Below are positions 30,577-39,763 of a stretch of DNA of 64,000 nt, in pieces. The notes beneath the pieces were generated by a model. It saw only the letters and a program-made list of their open reading frames with translations. It was not told where the DNA came from and did no database searches. The position numbers and the translations under genes were made by a program. This DNA comes from Ceratothoa steindachneri (taxonomy: Eukaryota; Arthropoda; Malacostraca; Isopoda; Cymothoidae), in contig OZ018337.1 in NCBI GenBank assembly GCA_963969495.1, forward strand, positions 83,426,777 through 83,490,776, given 5' to 3'. The stretch's first letter is position 1, and each line of letters opens with the position of its first letter.

Positions 30577-32012
30577 TGTCGTAGAATTCCCCCCCTTTTT
30601 GTTCTATCTCTAAGAGTGCTAAGAGTGTCTAATATATTGAAATTATAAGAACATCTTGAAGAACAGAGCCGTTCTGCAACACGTAAGGTTACATATAAGA
30701 GGAGCGAAAATTAATCCCAAAATAAACTTATATTTTATCTTTATCAATTGAATTCATAACATTTATACATTAACTATAGCAATACTCTGAATATTATCCT
30801 AAACAAAAATTAATTAAATTAGTTTACCCACAAAAATTGGTTAACGTTTTCTCTACACACAACAATAATATTAGAATTAGGCTTACGAACTCAAATGGAG
30901 TTTAAAGGCCTCAGAAATGTTATTGAATCACGAAGCGTGCGTGTATCCAGTTGTAGATGGGCGAAATTCCACGGTCGTTTTGGAGAGGGTAGCAGCTGGG
31001 GGGTTCACACGTTCTTGCGGAAGGGAAGGGTTCTTCAAGGACGAGAACCAATACGGTGCTTTATGCAACACCTAGGCAGTCGTGGTCTGTCTGGCGAGAG
31101 TGAGTCGAACTTGGTTCTTTAATCAAGTTAACTTGGAGTGCGGTGTGATCACCGAGTAACGAGCTCGAGGAGGAGCTTTTCTCCTTCGTTCCCCTTTTCC
31201 TGATGGACGAGGACTGAACTCAGGGAGGGTCTTCTTCAAGGGCGAGGATAACGGAGGGGGGTTTCTCTGGCGAGAATAACTTCCTTAAAGTTTGGTGTGG
31301 CTACCGAATAACGGGCTCGAGGAGGAGCCTTTTCCTTCTTCTTTTCTTAATTCCTCAAGGACGAAGAATACCCCTGGTGTTTAAGGTGCACCAGGATATG
31401 AGGAATCTCTCTGGCGAGAGTAAGTTCAACTTACCAAAGTTAACTTATCGTTTGGTTTGATAACCAGGGACTTATCTCGAGGATGAGCTTCTTCTTAGCC
31501 CCTTAAGGTAGGCAGCCCTGCCTCTTTTGCAGGGTACTTCCTTGTCTGGCGAGCCAAGTACACTACCTCTCCAGTCTCGGTAGCTCGGTTTTGGATCCGA
31601 GGACTTCGTCACCTAGGGACTGACGTATACTACCACGATTTTCCTCAGAGTTCCTCATTTATACCTCGTTACCCCACTGGGGGAGTGGGAAGGAGAAGAG
31701 GGGCTTGAGGACGGCCCCAGGAGAGTTCTTTTTCCAAATGGTTTTTCACACGAAGTCAAACATCGGCTCCTCGTTAGCCTTCGAGATTGGGAGAAACACG
31801 TCTTCAATTTCTTGTTCGACGTGAAACTGGATCTCACTCTTCTGGGGAAGATCTTACATTTTAACCTTTAGGGTCATTCATGGCACCAAGTTGTTTTACA
31901 CTGCGGTTAAGCACTGAACCCGCCGATGCCTTCGACGGATGTCTTTGCGGTAACCGCCTTGTGACTGCACCAAGAGTGAACGGGGGGGGGGGGAGGTAAC
32001 CATTCCCCGACA
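30577..32012 (+). mobile_element. Solo LTR, family 1, copy 2
   Basis: It begins TGTCGTAGAATTCC and ends ATTCCCCGACA. The first and last five bases are the short inverted pair TGTCG/CGACA. TTTTC flanks it on both sides (30572-30576 and 32013-32017), a perfect 5-bp target duplication. At 1436 bases it is the cleanest copy and best defines the family length. It contains the CTCTCTGGCGAGAG inverted motif, a CCTGGTG...CACCAGG inverted repeat near 31371-31393 and a G run at 31982-31993 near the right end. It carries no protein-coding capacity. The plus sign is only a relative orientation. Confidence 0.9.
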
Positions 32013-32360
32013 TTTTCTTTGATTTCATCTTCACAATAGTTAGCAAAAATATTTCAAACTTAGATTCAAATCAATTCTCTTTTTATAAGGATACAGGAAG
32101 GAAAAGGAAAGGCAATGTTTAAATTTACTTATGGAGTTACTCTTCACTTAAATACTTTAAATATCAGACCCTAAGTAGATCGACCGACATAAGCATGCAT
32201 TCTTTAGAGATATTAAAATTTTTCTTTAGAATTAAGTTCGAAGAATAAAAGGCACATCACTCTCATTGCCGCCCTCGAGGCTCAATGTTAATATTTGTAA
32301 TATTATTCACCTTGTTGTCGTTAATTATTCTCCAATTTTTAATCTTTCTTTCCCTTCTGT

Positions 32361-32727
32361 CGGTCTGTCCTCATTTACCTTTTATCGTTTTGGTAATAAC
32401 ATCATAACTATTTGGCCGATTCTAACGTAATTGGAAAATCCTATTTTGTTTTAAATTCTCTTTCTAATGATATAATTGCCAAAGTCTTCCCAAAGTTAGC
32501 TGAGGAATAATTTGGCAGTAACTTCATAGCTATTAACCTGATTCTATCAAAATTTAAACCTTTATGTTGTTTTACACTCTCTTCGAATGATATAATTGCC
32601 ATGGAGCTCACATGGTTAGTTTTGGAATTATTAAAATTTATGAAGGTCGTAAGATCATGAATCAGAATGGGTGAGAGCACTCGACAATTTGGTCAGCCGA
32701 GGTTGTTTATAAGCTTGTTTCTCTCAC
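32361..32727 (+). repeat. Short interspersed element with two 120-bp tandem units, locus 1
   Basis: It aligns by eye with 45751-46110 from a GTC(T/G)GTCC start to a conserved GTGAGAG...CTCTCAC pair at the right end (32671-32677 and 32721-32727). Inside are two tandem units of 120 bases. The block AATGATATAATTGCC recurs with its ATTGCC at about 32475 and 32595, and CATAACTATTTGGCCGATTC-like blocks lie between. It has no coding capacity. The class is unknown; a non-autonomous element is likely. Confidence 0.7.
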
Positions 32728-32982
32728 CTTTGTTCTTCAGGATTTTTACACTGTTCTTATTTCATAATAATGTAATACGCAATATCTCTATGGTTACACG
32801 CGTCTCCATTTTATAAAACTTAGGTGTGATAACTCATCAGATGAGGGCGATGAATGACATGAACTCACAGATTTTCTTTTAACAACACCAATTTGCGTTT
32901 GAAATTAGGATGGCTTATATTTAGGGTCGTTTTATTACGAAATTAACAATCCTAAAAATATAATTTAGTTATCGCTGACTTA

Positions 32983-32985
<3 letters not shown>

Positions 32986-33050
<65 letters not shown>
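32986..33050. repeat. (TA)n microsatellite
   Basis: About 65 bases of uninterrupted TA dinucleotides. Confidence 0.97.
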
Positions 33051-33051
<1 letters not shown>

Positions 33052-33224
33052 GATAAAAGCTCACAAAGTGCACGTGAGTCAAAGTTATGCAGATACACCC
33101 ACAAAGGAAAAGTGAAAACCTTATTCTGAGCACTTTTCTTTATTCTTAAAGACCTTTTCAAGGAATGAATAGAGATACATTGCCTTAAATAGTGGAAGTG
33201 GGGATTAAACCGTTTGTGTGTTTA

Positions 33225-33660
33225 CCGCGACGTCACGCAACCCCTGTTCGAGTCGTAGCTTGTCTTTAATATCTCAACAGCAGATCGCCCTTCGTGAAGC
33301 TTTGGCCGCTGTCCAGAGGAAAGCTTAACGAGTTATCTTATTCACAGAGAACTGTACGGCTCCCGATTGAAGGCTCCTGTTCCCCGTTTCTGAGACTTTC
33401 TACCGTGCCACAGAACAGTCTCGTGTTTAAGATCACATCTCTCTGGAGCAGAGTTAATCTCATTCTTCTGCAAGAAGTAGTGAAATCCCCACCTACGAGT
33501 TCTCTTGGTAAACACCCCCCAGAAGTGTGTTTTAGAAGACCCGAGCCGTTGTTCTTCTCACTCCGAACAACTCTAAGCTTCAAGGTAAAGCGATTTTGAT
33601 TTGTTATCCCATGATTACACCCCCTGTCATGCATCAGCCTCATCCCCTTTTTAATTGATT
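33225..33660. other. G+C-richer island, unidentified
   Basis: A block of about 430 bases with balanced composition, flanked by AT-rich DNA. Overlapping 101- and 110-codon frames on opposite strands show it simply lacks stops. A TGTTC...TTACA span with CCCC on both sides (about 33249-33616) would fit a short solo LTR with a 4-bp duplication. C-runs are too easy to match by chance, so I do not call it. Confidence 0.3.
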
Positions 33661-33749
33661 CCCTGCTCAAACTTAAATAATATCCATTATTCGGGTTAAC
33701 GATAATTTCGCACTCTATATTTTACTCTGTCACATTGTAAATTGTCCCG

Positions 33750-34420
33750 ATCTAATTAACTATGCCTTCCAGAGCATAATATGTTTCCCTATACCAAAAA
33801 CATATATATATAAAATTATATTTTGGGGTCTTTATCTTATGTGATTTGACATTTCCGCAGATGTATCTGGGGCTATATTCCCTTTCAATAGGAAAAAAAT
33901 CAATTTGATTGGGGATAATGTTGTTTTTGGATATTAGTTTGTTGGCTTTTTTCTTCAGTTGTTCAGTTGGGTCTTTCATTATTTTTTTTAAATTTGGAGG
34001 TATCACAAAGTATATTGTTTAGTTCATGCATGAAGACTTCTTTGTTAAGTAGAACGAAAATGTTTGAATTGTCTGCTTTTCTAACGATAATGTCAATTTT
34101 ATCACGGAAATTTTTGAAAGATTCTTTCATTTCTTTTGTTAATAGAGAGCTTTTGTTCATGGCGCGTTGTTTGGTTCATTCTGAGATCAGTTGTGGTGCA
34201 AGTTCTTGTTTTATTTTGAGGGCTTTCTGTTTTTCAAGTTTTTCTAAATCATGGTATAGGAGTTCAAGTTCTATATTTTTTAGTTTTGTCGTATTTCCGT
34301 AAGGTGGCAGTGTAGAACGAGGTTTAGGAAATTTTTCAATCCTTCATCAGGTATGTGGTTGGACAATTTCAGGAATCCTTCGTTCCAGATTGGGGAAGGG
34401 ATATTTGTCCTCCCTAAAGG
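33750..34420 (-). pseudogene. Penelope-like reverse transcriptase fragment
   Basis: Minus-strand translation resembles the N-terminal portion of Penelope-like element reverse transcriptases. Reading leftwards from about 34385 the pieces are FLKLSNHIPDEGLKNFLNL, then NIELELLYHDLEKLEKQKA (about 34280-34225). A short KFRDKIDIIVRKADNSN-like stretch follows, ending IFVLLNKE near 34040. After a frameshift near 33980 comes DPTEQLKKKANKLI, then SPRYICGNVKSHK (about 33870-33830), which matches the SPGYxYGxVKxHK motif of the family. The sequence then breaks into unrelated AT-rich DNA, so the catalytic palm and the GIY-YIG endonuclease are missing. An in-frame stop just upstream of 34175 and at least two frameshifts make it non-functional. 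This is family-level recognition from memory, not a database result. Confidence 0.7.
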
Positions 34421-34732
34421 TTGTTTATTCTTTTGGTTTTAACAGTGTGCACGATTAAAATCCCTCTTCCCCGACCCTAGACGGAATATTTGCGAATTAG
34501 GAAATAACGATACCGAAGAAAAATTATCCTTTTTTCTGATCTTGTGGTTTGTTGGATTCAGTTCATCATCCTATCAAGCTCATGAAAAATTTATACATTA
34601 TATATTCGCTGCGTGTTTACCTAAACTTTCCTTTGTTCTTTGAATTCTCGATTAATTTCTCTCTCTTACACAGGCACGATCGACTTTGCGAAGCGGACCT
34701 TAAAAAGTTTTTATTCGGAAGATCTTTTGTCT

Positions 34733-34823
34733 TTCGAGTAGCCGAGTGGTTTAAGGGACGGTTTAATTGAGATCGAACCGGTTGTTCGCTGCCTAAATGT
34801 TCATGGTTCGAATTCCAAAGAAA
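34733..34823 (+). other. tRNA-like A box / B box pair, degenerate
   Basis: TAGCCGAGTGGTTTAAG (34739-34755) looks like the A box and D arm of a type II (Leu/Ser) tRNA. GGTTCGAATTCC (34805-34816) looks like the B box. Spacing and order suit a tRNA with a long variable arm. The T stem, the acceptor stem and a 7-base anticodon loop do not pair properly. It is better read as a tRNA pseudogene or the head of a tRNA-derived SINE than as a working gene. Confidence 0.4.
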
Positions 34824-34864
34824 GTTATCCTGTTTTTCTATTTCTTGTGTTTTTTTTCCATTCA

Positions 34865-34888
34865 ATATATATATATATCTTTTTCTCA

Positions 34889-34981
<93 letters not shown>
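34865..34981. repeat. Composite (TA)n-(CT)n-(TA)n microsatellite
   Basis: A short TA run is followed by about 70 bases of CT dinucleotides with a few interruptions, then about 35 bases of TA. Arginine/glutamate- or serine/leucine-rich translations here are repeat artefacts. Confidence 0.95.
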
Positions 34982-34986
<5 letters not shown>

Positions 34987-36084
34987 TTAAAAGGACCAGG
35001 GTTTTTGTAAGGGTTAGGTTCAGTGCTCCTATAGGCAGAAGTTGACGAGTCAGTTAAAAATTGATCCTCTAGAGAAATAAAGACCTCTGACATCTTATCC
35101 TAATCTGCGATAATTTAGACCGTTCAAATAATTTAAATTATTTATAGATGGCTCGAGAATTTCTAGCACCTTTTATATATAAATTTTTCCTATCTTAACA
35201 AAAGCTGTTTAGTTGGTGGTATGTGTAATTTGTGAAGATATTAGTATATTTAAAGAGAATTATGAAATGTTTAGATTTTACTTATTGTTTTGCTCCTTTC
35301 TATACCAGACCTACGCAATGGAGATAATAACTAAATCAACCGAGGGAGACAAGACTCCTTTTTCTGGTCATGTTTAAATATTGTATTTTGTCATTTCGCT
35401 TTATTTGGTTTCTGACTCCTAATTCATTCAACCTTGGCTTGTTTAAATCTTGGAATTTTTTTTAAGAAAACTGCTCTTTGTATTTTTTCGTTTGTTCTTT
35501 TGTATAAATTTTTTTTCTATTGTGGTGGTAAAAATCTGGAGTTTTAGAAACTTTGATTAAATAATCTCATTATCTCCGCCTTTCCTCCTCAAGAACAAAT
35601 TTAAACCATCTTCTAAGAAAGAAAAGAATAAAGATTTGAAAATAAACATTAGAGGATATACTGCAAATGGTTTTAACCGGTTGGTCTAATTGCTAGTAGT
35701 GTGGTTTAAGCTTATGCTACAATGTGTAGACTGTAACAGTTAATTTCTTTATCAATTGCTCAATCTCACAATCTCTTGAGCAAGTGAAGGGGTTTATATC
35801 TCTATTCTTCCCCCTACCCTTATCAAAAAAGAACAGAAAGCGATGTCTGTTGGTGTGAAATTACAACTAAAATGCTCTTGTTATTTCAATCTGTACTTTG
35901 AACCTTTTAAGGAAAAAGAAGATCAGGCCGTTGGAGACTCTTAAAACTAGAATGTTGCGTTAAAAAAGAAATGTAGTTTGCAATATCATGTGTGATCGGC
36001 TAATTTTACCAGGTACCTAACATCTACATGTCTTCCAATCCAATTATATGGAAATTTATTTATAACTTATTCTTGTATTTTGTT
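34982..36084. other. AT-rich interval without supported genes
   Basis: T-rich sequence with homopolymers around 35460-35520. No coding region or element recognised. Confidence 0.5.
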
Positions 36085-36090
36085 GTATAT

Positions 36091-36140
<50 letters not shown>
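36085..36140. repeat. (TA)n array flanking the fold-back
   Basis: TA dinucleotides with one TAAATA interruption. The array runs directly into the left arm of the inverted repeat. Confidence 0.93.
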
Positions 36141-36144
<4 letters not shown>

Positions 36145-36411
36145 TTGAAGACCATAGTATATTTCGCATCAATAAATTTCCTTTAGCACATTTTTATTCT
36201 TCTGACTGTCCTTTGTAGTCCATCTTATAGATGGTAGATAACATACCTGATGTTTATATCTCTTTTTAATAAAGCGCGTTATATAAAAAGCAAAATCAAC
36301 ATAGGACAAGGTATCTATCATCTACAAGATGGACTACAAAATTCAGTAAGAAGAATAGAAAGTTGCTAAAGGAGATTGATCAAGGCTAAATATACCATAG
36401 TCTTCAACAAA
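36141..36411. repeat. Long imperfect inverted repeat (fold-back, arms ~105 bp)
   Basis: The left arm is 36141-36249 and the right arm 36308-36411, with a loop of about 58 bases. Paired landmarks are TTTGTTGAAGACCATAGTAT against ATACCATAGTCTTCAACAAA, TTTCCTTTAGCA against TTGCTAAAGGAGA, and TGTAGTCCATCTTATAGATG against CATCTACAAGATGGACTACA. Identity is high enough for a continuous stem with bulges. The loop contains an AATAAA. The fold-back sits between (TA)n arrays on both sides. It may be a hairpin-type MITE, two inverted copies of a short element, or a long hairpin transcript. Confidence 0.85.
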
Positions 36412-36459
36412 GTTTGCATATAAGAAAAACTGCTAGCCATCTACACTAATTAATTTATT

Positions 36460-36461
<2 letters not shown>

Positions 36462-36501
<40 letters not shown>
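36462..36501. repeat. (TA)n microsatellite
   Basis: About 40 bases of TA dinucleotides, about 50 bases to the right of the fold-back. Confidence 0.93.
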
Positions 36502-36505
<4 letters not shown>

Positions 36506-37573
36506 GGGTAGGAGTATAGAAAAATTAATATTTATAGATAAGAATTACTTCTTAAATATCAAACAACAATATTAGGGAGACTCATTTGTTATGTTCACGC
36601 TCGCAGCGAATATTTGTATATCGTTTATGCCGACTGGTAAAATCTTTTGCTAAGTTATAATAATACATGTTACGGAATGATTTTCTTATATATAGAAAAT
36701 ATTGTCATTCAGGGATTTAATCTTTACATTTTATTGAAACTTAAATCAAAATTTAAATAAAGTACTTACCTTTTGGAAAGAGGTATAGAAGTCAGATTTA
36801 GGCTCGCGTAAAACGCGCTTAAATAAATACAATATACATCTAGTTTTAGTGCGCACAACAGTGCGAAGTTAGTGTTTTACATAATTGTAGGCTTGTATGA
36901 TAACGTGAAATATAGTTTTATGGAAAGTAAATAAATTTTTCCGACATATAACAAAGGAATAATAGTGGCACCTCGAATTGTCAAGCGGCATTAATGGGTT
37001 AAATTACTTGATCTGATCGTTTTATTCGAGAATAATAGGCCAAAGATGTCGGGGTAAGGAGGTTCATGAAATCTAGTTAATTGAATTGCAATATCACCAT
37101 AAATTAAGGAAATTTGTAGAAACTTTAGAGACATGAATTATACCACTCATTTTAAATATTATTAAAAGAAATATCAGTTTCATTGAAGAGTAATTATTAT
37201 TACATAATCTGACTGCATCGAACTATTTTCAAAATATGCTCTAATTTTAGTTTAATAATCTTGCAAGGCCTTCCTTCCTTTTGTTGGAGTTAGAGATAAT
37301 GGCACTTGCAAAGTCCCTAGATTAGTAATAGAGTGAGCGTGATCGGGATTCGAAGTCTGCCTTAACGGTGCCCGCAGTGCCAGTAGTGATATTCAAGCGC
37401 CCTCCTTCCCGTAATCGTTTTCGAAGGCGGAAACAGCAATGAAGAGGGTGATTTGGATCCTATTACTTTAAGAAGTTATGTAAGTAGTGACATAGGGATC
37501 CAAAGGGATAGGAATATATTTGTAAAGTAGATGTTAATGTTTTGATGAAGATCTTGAATATGTCATTTACATA
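36502..37573. other. AT-rich interval, one possible exon
   Basis: Mostly AT-rich. The stretch 37329-37445 is richer in G+C and holds a short arginine-rich reading frame, listed separately. Nothing else was recognised. Confidence 0.45.
37332..37442 (+). CDS. Speculative terminal coding exon (arginine-rich tail)
   Basis: Thirty-six codons (SERDRDSK... ending RNRFRRRKQQ) run from just after a TAATAG sequence, which could be a splice acceptor AG, to a TGA at 37440-37442. The segment has markedly more balanced composition than its flanks, and the peptide is basic with an RD/SR-like start. I do not recognise the protein. No upstream exon or poly(A) signal was identified, so this could be chance. 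Confidence 0.15.
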   Translation, partial: SERDRDSKSALTVPAVPVVIFKRPPSRNRFRRRKQQ

Positions 37574-38454
37574 CGAGGGACGGTCAATAAGTTTTGCAAT
37601 TCTGATATTAGGAAACGAGATATGAGGAAAAGTGTTTTATTATTTTTCAAAATAACCACCCACAACTTCAATGCACTTGCGCCACTTGTCCTTGATGCTT
37701 CGAAGTCCCGACAACCAGAAATCTGCCGACTGCTGTTTAATCCACTCCTGGACGGCAAGCTAGACATCTTTATCATATCAAAACCGGCGTCCACCCAATG
37801 CAGAATTAAGCTGGCGGAATAAAAAGTAGTTGCTAGGGGCCAGATCTACATAGACTGTAAGGGAGATGGTTGAGTTCCTCGAATCCGCACTCGCGTGAGC
37901 GAGTGCGCTTTCTAGGCACCCAACGGGCAGAGACCTTGGTCATGGCCAAATTGTCGTCTATGATGTTGATAACACCTGCATGTGATATTCCAAGTTCTGG
38001 CTCGATTGTTTCGACCTTCACCCGTCGATTTTCGAGAATCATCCTCGGCACATGAGCCACATTGTCCTCGTTGGTCACGTCTGACGGGCGTCCTGGACGG
38101 GGGTCATCTTCAAGGGTCTCAAAACCATGGCGCAACTCCCTATTCCAGCAAGCAATTATTGCAAAGGAAGATGCGGGGTCGGTGTACACTGCAACCATGA
38201 CCTTATGGATCTCTTTTGCATTCTTGCCTTCCTTGGTCAAAAATTTGCTCACTGCGCGGTGCTCAACCTTCTCCATTGTTGAAAAATTTGTGACTGACAA
38301 ACAGCGATCAGCTAATGCTTCTTAAGTAGACGAGGTAGGAGCGTGCATGGGCAGGTCCTGACTTGTCATAACTTGTCCTAACACCCCCACAAACTGCCAT
38401 CCCCCTTCCTCTGGTTTGCCCTACCGATTTGAAAAACTTATTGAACGCCCCTCG
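37574..38454 (-). mobile_element. Internally deleted mariner transposon (881 bp)
   Basis: Terminal inverted repeats of about 28 bases: CGAGGGACGGTCAATAAGTT from 37574 on the plus strand and CGAGGGGCGTTCAATAAGTT from 38454 on the minus strand. A TA dinucleotide lies outside each end (37572-37573 and 38455-38456), the mariner target duplication. A full element would be about 1.3 kb, so some 400 bases are missing from the middle. The inverted repeats differ from those of the element at 15.3 kb, so this is a separate mariner lineage. Confidence 0.92.
37630..38276 (-). pseudogene. Mariner transposase with the catalytic core deleted
   Basis: Transcribed right to left from the ATG at 38276, beginning MEKVEHRAVSKFLTKEGK. 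The N-terminal DNA-binding region is intact: a first helix-turn-helix, the linker DDPRPGRPSDVT, a second helix region (RVKVETIEPELGISHAGV) and a KVSARWVPR end. Directly after RWVPR the reading jumps to ECGFEELNH and then the PYS...DLAPSNYFLF stretch that normally precedes the last catalytic aspartate. The first and second catalytic aspartates and everything between are therefore gone. After a frameshift near 37860 the C-terminal region follows, with VQEWIKQQSADFW (about 37760-37715) and a KWRKCIEV-type end near 37665. The product could at most bind repeat ends. Non-autonomous. Confidence 0.88.
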
Positions 38455-38456
38455 TA

Positions 38457-39763
38457 TCAGAGCAATGGAATATCAGAAAAGATTGTTTTATATTTCAAAA
38501 TCTAAGCAATTTGAATTGAATGTTTTTCTTTCAAAATGTATTACTATTTTATAATTGGATACATTTTTTCATGTGAATATTTCTCTTACGGCCGAATAAA
38601 AATATAAGGATAATAACTATTTTTAAATTTAGTGAAGATCTGTGTCGGTTAGAGCTTTTGAATTTATAGTTCTAGAAATCTTGTCATTATTGTTCTAGTT
38701 TTATTCTCACTGTGGTTGACAAAAGTGTCGGCTCTTGAAGTGCTTTCTAGTTATGGATAAAATTTGATAGGTAGCAACTAGCTAATCAGCAAAATCAAGA
38801 TTGACATAGTAATAATACTATTTCAAATTTTGGAACTTTTTTTATGCTAAGTTTAGATAAACTTATTTCATTAGTCATATGATCGTCACTGATAAATATT
38901 AACACCTTATTCATTTTGCTTGACAATTTTAAACATTATTTAGGTAATAAACAGTGGTCGCGAAAAACAAGCTGAGAATAGGAGTATTGGCGTCACGGGA
39001 AAACATTGAAATAGAGAGCTGACAGAGCTGCACAGAGCTGACAGAGGTTTCTCGATAAGTTCAATAAGCAAGCATGGATGTGAAGACAATCACTGGTTGC
39101 CACTCTAGTGATAAAATGTAAAGATAGAAAATAGACAGGCAAGAAAAGCCAGTAGAAACTTCACTGACAATTATAATTAGTAGTCGATGAATATGAAAGA
39201 GAGTTGGGGTGCAGTTGGTCAACTCTTGGTTAATCTGCTTCTGCCTCTCTTCCAGCGTCCTGCCATTGTTTTGAATACGATCTAAGAATAAGGTTTCAGG
39301 GATTTTTATCAACTCTATATTTCTCTTGAATTTAAATTCTTTAATGGACGTTGCCTAGTTCAGAAGCGTATTTTGAATTTGTGAGTTTCTTGAAGCATCT
39401 TAAATGTCACGCTTGTCTTTTGAATTACTTAATTAAAAGTGGATTTAAAATTATAATTCTAGGAGGCTTTACCCTTTTATATGGTACAAGGTGTTATGAT
39501 CTACCAAACAACCTGCCGGAACGCAAATCCTTGTCCAAGATTTTGGAGTTTTGGTCGGATTTCTTTGAAAGACTTTTCCTTTTGAGTGAAAAATAAAAAT
39601 TTCAAACTAAAAGACATTTGGGGCAACAGTTTTGAAAAGCAGATCATATAAAGGGATGGAATCGGTAAAATAATCAGAGGCTACCTAACAATATTAGTAA
39701 ATTTTAAATAAAAATTCCCCTTTATGGAATTCGATATTGCAAACTAGGTAACTATAAACAAAG
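38457..39763. other. AT-rich interval containing a diverged duplicate
   Basis: No gene recognised. The right part (39240-39720) is one member of the diverged pair listed separately. A small tandem of AGAGCTGACAGAG lies at 39015-39050. Confidence 0.45.
39240..39720 (+). repeat. Diverged ~0.48 kb dispersed repeat, copy A
   Basis: It aligns by eye with 47740-48230. Shared landmarks in order are AAGGTTTC/TAGGTTTC, CATATTTCTC/CTATATTTCTC, GTTTCTTGAAGCATCTT/GTTTCTTCTAGCATCTT, AACCTGCCGGAA/AAATTGCCGGGA, TTGTCCAAGATTTT/CTGTCCAGGATTTT and GTTTTGAAAAGC. There is no coding capacity in either copy and no defined ends. Confidence 0.5.

Noticed and set aside
30895..31122. 75-codon frame and similar ones at 19502-20062, 31655-32046 and 63125-63882
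   Set aside because: All lie within family-1 LTRs and are not preserved as frames between copies in a coding-like way.
33235..33262. B-box-like GTTCGAGTC suggesting a tRNA
   Set aside because: No matching A box and the flanking T stem does not pair.
33249..33616. Possible short solo LTR with CCCC flanks
   Set aside because: A 4-base C run is weak evidence, there is no second copy, and the ends cannot be fixed.
34617..35093. 158-codon frame rich in arginine, glutamate, isoleucine and tyrosine
   Set aside because: It is produced by the composite TA/CT microsatellite.
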